A stretch of DNA of 64,000 nucleotides. Source: Cymbidium sinense. Taxonomy: Eukaryota; Streptophyta; Magnoliopsida; Asparagales; Orchidaceae. Location of the stretch: positions 45,889,648 to 45,953,647 of the forward strand of contig CM038221.1 of the NCBI GenBank assembly GCA_021442155.1, read 5' to 3'. Positions within the stretch are counted from its first letter, which is position 1, and the number at the start of each line of letters is the position of its first letter. Made by a program: the position numbers and the translations under genes. The notes beneath the pieces are model-generated. The model did not search any database. It worked only from the letters and a program-made list of their open reading frames with translations, and was not told the DNA's origin. Below are positions 48,201-60,200 of the stretch, piece by piece.

Positions 48201-51200
48201 GTGCACCAAGTCCCGCTTTAGCCTTCATAATATCCTCTCCCATAACATTCTATCCCGTAAGTATCTAAAAAAATACCTTCTCATATTTAAAGATAAAAAA
48301 GCATTGCATTTATGTCAACATTATATTTGTCATGTTTGAGGAAGATACCATCTATAAGTACAACCCAAGTATCATAAAAGCTTTCTTTAAGTCAATATCC
48401 TTAACGTTCTTGTCCCCATCCAAGTAGCATTCGAGCAACCTTCTACTTCTTGTCATTTACAATCACGAATGCAATGTTTTTCCCACCAATGTTAAATAGA
48501 ATGAAGAAATAATCATTTCTTAATGCCACAACTATGATTAGTAGCAATTGATGAATGAAAAGAACAAAGAACTACATTTAAAGAGCTTCGAAGTGGCCAA
48601 AGAGGGGTCTATTAGCCTAGACAATAACATCATGAGCCTCAAACTACTCAATCAATTTCTCCATAAAACCTTTAACTCTATAGGTGACCCAAGTGTAATG
48701 CCTCTCAACTGGCAAGATTAGAACAAATATCAACATAAATAGCATAAGTCAAATAAGTCCGTCCTAAAAGAGGTGATGTGGGGATTGAAACATCATAAAT
48801 CATGGTTAAACCATCTTTCACAATGATTGAACCACCTCATATCATGATCAAATCATTTTTGAACCATTTTCAAAAATGATTGAACCATCTTTGACTTACC
48901 TTCGATGAGTCTTTGTATTGTCTTCAACCAAAGATTGAACAATGTTCGAATCATTTTTTAACCTTCTTCAACCATTCAAATATCAAATTAGCTTTGAAGA
49001 AGCAAAGGTTCAAACATAATAAAAAAATGATTCAAAAAAAGTTTGATTCCAAGATAACTCAATCATGGGTTGAAAACGATATGAAGAGTCATCAAAGATG
49101 GGTCAAAGATGATTTAATTATTTTAAAAAGTGAGCAAATAATGCACGAATAATATTCAATCGTGGCTCGAAAATTTTTCAAATTGTTTGATCATGTTTTA
49201 ATCAAGGTTCAAAGATACAGGTAATATGAAGATAATTATAATAAGGACCTAGCAGATAAACTAAAGTCTAACAACAAGACAGTTTAAAATTTAGAATTCG
49301 AAGCCTAATTTCAATCCCAAATGGCAAAGCCTAAAAATCACTAACCTTCAAAAATGATGAATGGAAAGAGATTGTCATGATAAAATATTTATTGCCATAG
49401 GCTAAAGGCTCATATTTTGCAATTACCAAAAATGGAGGAGATGAGAAGAAAGATTGAGTAACACTAACAATCAAAAGGTCACATACAATTGTTTAGAGAA
49501 GAGTCTCACACTATTTGTTAACAAGTTGGGCATTTTATACGGTAAAAATTTCAGACATACTTTCTAAAAAAACAAATAACAAGTATATTTCCCCAATTGC
49601 TATTATGAGGCATATAAAGTCAATTTTCTTTTTTAAATATTCTATGAATGACAAGTTATGCACTAAATATATTAATATTTTATGGAGATAAATCTACTTA
49701 TTAGTTTGATTTGGATGGAACTCAATAAAAAAACAAATAATCATAATTTCTAAATGAGGTTCAATTTCATAATTAAATTTTGTTTTCTTGTATTTCAATT
49801 TTTTTTAATGAATTTAAAACAATAAGCTCAATGAATATATATTTACAACGCCACTTCACAAGCATAATTTGCATAATTTATTTTAAGAAATATTTATTTG
49901 AAAATGTATTTTTCCATGTTTTGAAGATTTCAATCAAAACATCCAAATAGTTGCTAGAAACAATTTTAGTATAAAATGCTCTTACACTTCACATTCTCCT
50001 TATTTAAAACTAGAAAGAAGTTGAGGATGTTCAGATAATAGGCCTGTTTACCGCAATTAAATATGTTGCTATTTAACATCACCGTACTTAAGAGTAATTT
50101 TATGTACTAAACTATATTGGGAACAACACTAAATTGAAATTAATTTCATTTGTACGATTAAAATTTAGTAGTTTAAATTCTGGAAGTTTTTATGTCAAGC
50201 AATAAGAGTTTTACATCTACAAAGAAATTAATCCTAAGTTTTAAATTAAAATTCAATTTTATTTTAATATCATCCTATTAATATAACTTGTCATCAAAGT
50301 GTTGCCACTCGTGTCAGGATTCTTAATTATTTTATCATTCTTAGAGAAAATTTGAGATTTTGAGTGATGATATTCATAACATAAATTTGGTCAGTATGAG
50401 CTACATAATAATCAAATTTGCTTTTAGGTGAGTGCAAGATAAGTTTTGATAGATTAGACAAATATTGCACACAAACTAAATAAATTTAATTACTGTAAAA
50501 CTCACTCTAATTAAATATGGACCAGGATATCCTGAACCAAATTTTTTGCAACATTCTTTCATTGTAGATGACCAAACTGATTTAACGATTACTAATAATA
50601 AAAAATTAAAAAAAAATAATTTTTTACATGCCTATAATGGCATTCCAAAAGTTGCACTAATCAATTTGAATTCAGAGATATTGTTGGAAAATATTTATAT
50701 TCTACAGATTTGGTAAATATTTATATTCTATAGATTTGGAATCACATGATTAGTATATCAATAATATGCTTCAAAAGAAGAAAATTTTAAAAAATGTCAA
50801 TTTCAATAGAAAATTTGAGATCATAATTGATTAAATGCATTAAGTGCACATGAAATTTTAAACGTAGCTGAAAAAGGATAGATGCTGTAATGAAAACAAA
50901 ACAAATGTTCTGGATGTCACTGGACCAGTGAAAAAGGAGAAAGGAAAAAAAACATGAGATACTAGATAATTCATGTTCCATTGATGCCAATTGTTAAACA
51001 AGTAATATTTAAGCCAATAAAAAGCATTTCAATTAGAAGAACCTGTGCATATGCATATTTCTGCAGGTCGATAAAAATTTCACCACATGAATCCCTGCAT
51101 TCAACCGTGTAAAATGCAACTCGCTTTTGCCGTTCTCGACATTTGTTGTTAATCACTCTCTGTGAGAATAAGATTAAAAAAAAAAAATCTAAGAGAGCAG

Positions 51201-54200
51201 AAAATTAACAAACTTCGCAAGGTGATGCAAAACATGACAGATTGCAAAGCCTTGAGCTAATATCCCTGTTATCATACTGACGTACCTTATCTTTAAGAGA
51301 GCAACAGCTAATAACTACAACATGATACTTATCAAAGAAAACTCCTTCAAACTGATGTAAATCACCTGTGAAAAGAAATGTGACTATTAATAAAGTTATT
51401 GGCTTCAACTAGAAATGATTATTACGCTGTAAACTGTAAAGTGCAAGTTCACTCAGTTAACAAGGGGTGAGGCTTCAGATGATCCTTAAAAAACCAAAGA
51501 AACTCAACTAAGCAAACAGAGAAGGAATTTTTTTCCAGTGAGCTTGCAAAAAGCCACAAAGAGCATGTTTGCAGCTGGAGAAGACCTAGTAAAAGGGCTT
51601 AGGCCAAAGTAACAGCCCAGAACAATATTGCTTTAGTTGGAAGAAGTCTGATGAGAATAATATCCAGAGGAAAGAGAGAAAAGAGAAAGGGTTGCTTGAT
51701 GCCAGGGTAGCCATCAATGGGAATGCACAACCCAAGCAAATACAAATGTCACTACCACAGGGATAAGGGGTTCCTACACCAGTGAGGTGCCCTACCAAAG
51801 GACTGCTTGACAGATTTGCACTGTGAATGGAGAGCATTTTGGAGAGTTTTTTCCTTTTCCTTGTTTGGACAGTTTGATGGGATGCCAAATGTTTATGGTT
51901 TGATTAACTCATCTATCATTGGATAATAATTATAAGTAGGTGACAGTTGTTTTGTAAGATAGATGGTTTTAAGTGTTTTGTATCGGATATCGGGCGTAAA
52001 GTGGGATTGACTCTAAACAATGAGTTGCTATGTAACTAATCTAATAACTAAACAGAAAATGAGCTTGAAAACAAAATCTGAAGTAGTATTCTAAGTAAAA
52101 CTTAGTTAAAATAATGCAAGGAAGTACAAAACAGAAGAAAAACAAAACGTCTGTGCACAAGAAGGAATCATAATAGGATGAAATTATTATAAGACATGGA
52201 TCCACAAACATTCTGATAAAGAAGAATGAAAACCAACAAATAAGTTAATCGATCAATAGTGCACTAATAAATTGTACAAACCTTTTTCAACAGAAACATG
52301 AACCATAGGATTAAATTCTCTCAAAGAATTACAATAAACTTCAGCAAGAGATCTCCCTGAATGGTTAGCCTCCTCAGAAGTAATCAAAAAGTTGGCATGA
52401 ATGGCATCCTCAGTAACCAAGCGATCATCCACCAGGGTCAAGCTTCCAACTCCAGCTAGAACAATGTTCTTGCAGAACTGTAAAAAGTGCCAAAAGAAAA
52501 GGAACATTTAGATAAACTACAAGGAAGGAAAGATATTGATTATGTATTATTGGAAATATCTTAAAAGTTGTTCCTAAAAAATGAATTTGTAATAACTCAA
52601 CCAATGCCAACATGTAATTTATAACAAAGAAGACACAGACGATGAGGAGCATAAAAAATAAGAACTTAAGGATATACAAGTCAACTGGACTTTAGAGTTT
52701 TGATTTCAATCATATGTTTTTGGACTTTCAAATTTATCTTTATTTTGTTAATATTGCTATTTTATAATTATTCTTCCTAGTTATGAAATACTTAAACCAC
52801 TTATATCTCATGTCTCTGCTTACACCCCATTTCATGACAAGAAAAATGCATCGTCCAACACCACAGTTTAAAACAGTAATCACACACAATATCAACTGTT
52901 ACAGTAGATACAATAATCAACAACTCAGCACAAAAACAAGTTGGAAAAATTTTCACTAATAGTTTTGAATATCAAAAGTTTGGGTAAAAAAATATCAACT
53001 AATAGGCCAAAGTATTTAATATTTAGGGCATTTAAATACACACCACACAATTCTTATGTATTTGCATATCTAACACCTAAACTTTAATTTTTACATATAT
53101 AACACCTTAATCTTCAATATCATATCAAAAATATCATCATCACTCACATTGAAATGTATTTTTCAAGCATAGAAAAGTATTAGATAAGTAAATATTTAGG
53201 TGTTGGATATGTAAATTCATAAATATTGTGTGGTATGTAAATCTTCCTTAATATTTTACTAGGTAAAGTCAATATTGGCCATCCTCGCATGGCAACTAGC
53301 AGAAAGTACCGGACCATAGGAAAATCAGATGCAGCGTATCAAAAGATGCCCAATTCATGAGATGCTAGAGATGTATTTATGGGGGAAGACAATTACAAAA
53401 GATGAAAATGTATTGTTTCACATCATGGAGAACAAAATAAAATATCCATTTGAGTCATGGATGCTTTAAAATTTAAGTAAAACTAGATTCACCTCTATTT
53501 CCTCCCTTTTTTTGTTTATTATTTAAAAAAGCACTAAAATGACAAAAACGAGTTATACAATCATGTTTACATTTTTTTTTTAATTTTTAGAAACAAAATG
53601 CCATTTCCTGAAATTATGAAAACACCTATAAGTATGTTTTCACATGTATTGAAAACATGCCAACCGAACATTTCATTTAATTAAGCTAATAAGGTTTATT
53701 GGATATAATAATATTACTAGGCATTAATAATATTACGTTGAGATTAATTAGTGTTGAATTAATATTATTAAATCTTAAAAATACATACTAATTGTGATTA
53801 TTAAGAATAGAATAATTAAGTACTTTAAAATTAACTAAAAATAAAATTTACCTTTTACTACAATTAATTGTAGATGCTATAACAGCTTCTTTGGAAGAAT
53901 GCTTAGTAACAAGGAGAATGCAAATTATGCAAGCATATTTTTGAGCGGCATTCCAATGATCGCAATTTATGTAGCATCCAATTCTACGGTTATTCAGATT
54001 ATCTTAATTTAGTATCAAATCTTACTTAAATTATTGTATTCTCTTAATTAACAACCAATTAAATACTATTGATATCCAGATAGCATTGGATCAAACAGCA
54101 ACTATAAATGGAATAAAATATAATGGCTGCAATGGGCTATCGGCATATGAGCTTGTAGTTGTTGATAAAGTATCAACTTGCACTTGGTACAAAAATTGGT

Positions 54201-57200
54201 GTCAACAACTCAAGCTAACGAGCGCATCATTATAGCTAGAAGCTCAACTTCAAGTTATTGCAGATGCAGCATTTGTTAACTAGCACCAATGCTGCTTTGT
54301 TCAAATCCATATGACCTAGCCTCCACAGATCATCATAAAGTTGTGCTATTCTAGATTTACATGGGCTTTATGTTGCCAATTTAAATATAATGATTTCTCA
54401 TATAATTGACTTGAATCTATTCAAGTCAAGCTTTGACCTAGGGTGTTGGTCTCATAACACATTTCAAGTTTATGATAGTTAATCGAAATATAATTTGGTT
54501 AGATTCACGTTGAGTATTGATCTAGGAAGAAACACATTTCAAGTTTATGATAGCTCGACTAAAATATAATTTGCACTAGCTTGTAAATATGTGTCTATGT
54601 ATCGTATGTTGTGTTGCATATGTTGGGAAGTAGTGCATGTTGTGTTGTGTAGGCATGTATTCCATGTTCGTATATTCTTGTATGTTTTGTATTTGTAAGT
54701 TTTATGTTATATATGTTGTATTTCTATGCTTAATTAAGAATTAATTATAAATTTAATTAAATTTATTATGAATTAAATATTAATTAAATTTGAATTGAGT
54801 ACTTAAACAAGTATTATTACTTGGAATATTCATTAATCTAAGATGCTAATAATTAATTATCAAGTATAATGATAAATTGAAGCAAATAGAACTTAAATAA
54901 AATTTAATTAGAATAATTATATAAATTAGATTAATTATAAATGAAATACTAAATTCTGCTAACTAAATATAGATTATTTAGATTACTTGTATTTTCATTA
55001 CTCTTTTCAAAACATGTTTTCTAATTTATGTTCATGAAAAAGAAAAAATAAGAACACAAATAGTACAAAGCTTTAAAAATGCCAAACCAATACACAAGAC
55101 CCCAAGGAAATCAAATTAAGCCATAATAGAGATCTAAATGAGCCTTATGCCCAAGCCTTTGAAAGGCCCATTCATAATTATAGCTATAGTTCTCTTGTTT
55201 TTTCAATTTGAATTATTTAATTACATTTTATCTTCACTAGATAATTATAAATTTAAATTTGAATACTCACTATGATTGAATAAGATTAATTTTCATTTAA
55301 ATATTTGATTTTATCTTTGTAATTACTATGTTCATGATATGTAGTAATCATTATTGATTAATGTTTAATGAGATTTTATTATTTGTCTACATGAGTTGTT
55401 TCAAATTATGCACAAAGTTATTTCTATTTTCCTTTCTGCAACATTTTGATAATAAAAACCCTTTACCATGTCTTGCAAAGCAAAAAATTTTATTCATGGT
55501 AATCAACTTGCCCAAAACCCAAATTGGAGCTTAGAACTGCATCTTATATCCCACAATCATATACATGTTCTATGCTAAATAGAGTTAAGACAATCCCAAA
55601 CTCCTCTTTGCTCAAGAATTTCTTTCAAATAATGTTGGTGTGCTCACTCCCTCACCTGTAATTACTTTGCCACATACAAAAGTAACACACCCTCCTAGAA
55701 AAATTGCTTGTTGTATAGCTCACAAACAAATTGCTCGATCATCTAGTGTTTGCACATTTACCCTTGTTAGCATCGTGATGCACTTACTTCGCCCCAACCC
55801 TAACTACATAAAGCAAACTTGCAACAAGCTTATAGTCATAGATGCATGGCTTCATGCCTGCTTCTCCAATCACCGCAGTGTGCTCGCCCACCACATATCT
55901 ACCTCTTCAACACTGACCGGTTTTCATTGACCTCTACAACCTTCAACACTATAAAGAGATCATTTACATGCATGAAAATCATAGCTTTCTAATGTTCTAT
56001 CCTAATAAGCTTGAGACTAACATGGTCACCTTGAAACAAATGAAGAAAAAATTATTTGTACAAATAGGAGCCAACAATAATCCACTAATGGATAAATTAT
56101 TATACTATAAGTTTATCTACCTAACACAAAAACTAATTATAGACTTCTTGGTGAGTTATTTGAAAATTTAGACTAACCTAAAAATCCCCCTACCTTCCAT
56201 AGGCCAAAAAGCCTATCTTGACTTATCAACATTGGACTCATAACAACACTCTTGGTCAAAATTATCTCCACCAAGGACAATGTTCATATAGACCAACAAC
56301 TCTAAGATCACCTACTATCAACTATAATTGTCCCACATTAGAGGGTATCCATGACCCTAATGCTTACATAGATTGAAAACCTAAGATAGACAATGTCTTT
56401 GTGTGACATGAGACAAATGACATATGGTGTGTCAAATTTGCCAAAATCAACTAACAATACTATAATGATAATGACTTAAAAAAAAAACTATCATCATCTC
56501 TACTTGAGCTAAGATGAAAGGATTCATAAGGCATAAATGCTTTCCAATCCAGCATTTAAAACAACTTGTTGTGAGTTTCTTGAATGATAGGGAAGACTCT
56601 TAATCAATTATGGATTACCATAATCAACTCAAAGAGTTTGCATCGTGTATAAAATTTTTTAGAATGATTTTCAATTGATCACCAAATTCATCAAAGGTTG
56701 TTGTTTGAATGAAAGAATAGAGACGTGTTTATATAATCTGGATAATATCAAGGATGCCTCCATAACGCTTTTAATTAAAATAATCCTATATGCTTTCATC
56801 ATGTACTTTTAATCACAAAATAATTCTATCAGGTCATCAACCACTTCCACTCAAGTTGAAAATTATAGATTCCAATATAGGCCAACCACTACTCTAACAC
56901 AATCAAATAGCCAAGCTCAATTTTCAAGCCTTCGTCTACCCGACAATAAAAGAATATGTTGGGTAAATAAGTTAACATGTTGATGATCGCTTGCTTAAAA
57001 CATCATTAGGAATATCATACCATCAAGTAATGCCCTCAAATTAATTTTTTAATAGATCTCATTGAAATTCAAATTTCAATAAACTAGAAGATAAAGTTGA
57101 GAACATGTTTGATAATAAACCTCTAACTAACAAGAATGCTCACACTTTTTATGATAACCTTGACAGTTGTGTTGTGAAATGCATTTTCACACCACCAATC

Positions 57201-60200
57201 ACTTCATAGGATTAGAAGTATACTAGTGTCTTCCTAATTTATGTAACTTGCCATATAAAAGATACAAATTGATCAATGGCAATGGAACTTCCATGAATTG
57301 TATCAAGAAATCAGGATTGTTTATAATTGGTTTAAAAGTAGAACAAGATCATGCAACATTCCACATAGTCTAAGTGAATCAGATATCTCTCACTATGATA
57401 AAGGTTGTCTAGTGGGCAAATATTGGAGGCGTAATCTTAAGTGGTGTCCCCATAGATGTCACACATGTCCTCTTATGTCCCCTTTAGCTTTATAACATAA
57501 ATGTTATACACTCTAAGTGAGAAAGCACTAGTCTTTAAGTTCAATGATACTAATATTAATATGTTTTCTACTAAGATTATTGAGTCTTTATATAAGCAAT
57601 TAAACAAGTCTAGATCAAATACAAAGGCTACTCTTAGTCAATCCCCCTAAGACATTCTATCTTCGAGTAAAAACCAAATCTTATAATGCAATGGTTGTTA
57701 CAACTATTGATTCTACAAAACCATACGAGGTTTCAACACAAGTCTTCACTACTTCAAGTTCAATATCATAATTCATTTCCAGTTTGTTAAAAAAAAAAAA
57801 AAATCTCGACTCTAATATACTATATATGTTGGCCTCGAAGTTAGATTTTCCCTCCATTTTTTTTTAACCATATACCTACAATAGTTACCTTTTATCAAAA
57901 ATTTTAGATAACAATTCTGATCAACTACCAAATGAGCTTCCTCCCATATGGATGTTCAATGCAACATGAGCATATATTGGCTTCAAAGTTACCAAGTTTA
58001 CCAAACTATCCTATAAAGAGGGTTAGAGTTAAAGGTTTAGATTTCATATTAACTTCAAAGTTACTAAGTTTATCAAACTATAAGATGAATCCTAAAGCGC
58101 GTTGAACTCAAACATCATGTAAATAGACAAATATAAAAAGAATTACTACAAAAACCCAAATGCATGTGTTGTACCCACATTATTGATGCTAATGAAATAA
58201 GGTTCTTAGTGATATGTATTGCTAATCACTTAAGGTTTATTCGAAAACAATTTTAATTTTTACTTTTATTTTGTTTGTTTTCTAAAAAAGATTATTTATT
58301 TCATGTCTAATTCAGATATTTTTAATAGCTTTTAAAAACAAAGTTATTTTTAAAATATTTAATATAACTTTTATGTGTTTTAAAAAAATCATCACTACCA
58401 TTGGCCACCACAACCCACTGTCATCCGTTGTCCACAAATGACTGTCAACTACTCGATAAACGATCGTCAACAAAATCCTCATTCAACCGCCACCTCTACT
58501 TGCAAAATTGTATAAATGATTCATTAGAAACACAAGTGCTATCATTGCCCCTGTAACAAATATTTTGAAATAAGTCAAACTGCTTAATTAGACATCATTT
58601 GTTGTCAAAATTTATGAATGGATAATAGTGTTAATATCAACATATCAATTTCAAGACTCTTAATTTTGATAGTAATCTAGGTACCATGTGATGCCTCTGG
58701 TATTAGCATAAGTGGTGCTCTTAGTCAAGGTCACAATTAACAACAACAATTGATCTATCAACTAGATGATGATGTGTACTGACCAAAGGAGAGAGGTATG
58801 TAAAAGGACTTAAACCATCGATTTGAACTACTTCTCAACTTAGTAGAGGAAAATATGATGTATGTTCATATGGGCAGCACCAAGAAAGCCAAAGAAGTGG
58901 CATTTGAAAAAAATAAGACAATCAAGAATGATGACTCACCCAGTGGAATTGTGGAAAGAAGAGGAGTTGCACGTCGATGGAAGGCAAAAGTTCCAAATCA
59001 ATGGGACTAAGGCTGTAAAACTCAGTTGGAGTTCATCAAGGTAGAAATGGAGGGGAATGTAAATGCAACCTTAAAAAAACAAGAGGGGCTTGTAAGTTCT
59101 AAGAAGGAGAAAGCTAGGTTGTAGGGCTTTAGAATGCCCATCTTTGAAAAGATCTCTTTGAAGGCCGCTCTTGCATGAAGAATCCCCTTGAATACGAGAA
59201 GGGATTAATAAAATAATAGCATACGAAGTCCAAGATGTATATGCTTTGGCTTTGTAGCCTATGTCGACAATATAATAAGAGTTCTCATATGAGAAATATA
59301 AAATATATAAGTTACAAAGAAGTCCACTTTGCTTGCCACTCTACACCAACAAGAAAAAAAGGTAAAGAGAGAGAATGAGAGAGATGAACTCCTTTTTCTT
59401 GCATATATAACCCACTAGAATACAAGATATGGCCAAAACTTGAAAATAAAAAAGAACCACCTTCCTAAAAAAATAGAGATATTTATAAGCATCAAGGAGG
59501 TTGAGGTGGCACCAATGTAGCCAATGATGGCAAGCAAAACTTTCTAGAAGTGACTAGCATGAGCATCCATGCCTCAAGGTGCATAGTCACAAGGAATGAA
59601 CGTCTTCTTAAGATATTGATAGCAGAGCTAAAAGGATTATTGTCAAATGGAAAATAATAAATGTTTGGATTATTATTGAAACTTTAAGAAGTATGGTAAC
59701 TATAGAAAGAAGATTTCATTGACAGGATGAGTCATTGCGTCTAATAGACACATGTGGTCTCTTAAGGAGTTAGACTAGATGTAGAATTGTTAGAGAAAGC
59801 ATGGAGCCAATGTTCAATGAGACTTCTTGACATTTCTTGAATAGAGTGTCTCAAACAAGCCAGATTATCCGACTGACTGCAAAGAAGGCTGGCTTAGTGT
59901 AGACATCAACTTCTATGGAATAGGCCATCTTGAAAAAGCTATAAGGGGTGGACCAATAAGAAGATTGACTCGAAGGAGTTGACAAGAAAGATAGGACAAA
60001 TTGATAGCCTAAAGAACATCAAGCAAATAATTTTTGGAGGTGGTGGATGAAAAGGTACTCTCATGAAGACGAGATCTTAGAGTTGTATTGTACACCAAAC
60101 AAGTTATCATGTTGGGCCAATCTCAAGGAGTTGACCTAGATAATTTTTTCTAAAGATTTTGATCCTTAACTAAAAAGACTTTTGAGGTGCACATCTCAAG

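Noticed and set aside
48100..48700. Minus-strand text resembling a MULE transposase (an LIDGIFLK-like word)
   Set aside because: Many stops, only one short resembling block, and no terminal repeats; chance cannot be excluded.
55640..55930. 96-codon plus-strand ORF in SAE1 intron 2
   Set aside because: No domain, no splice context, and located in a transposon-rich intron antisense to the gene.
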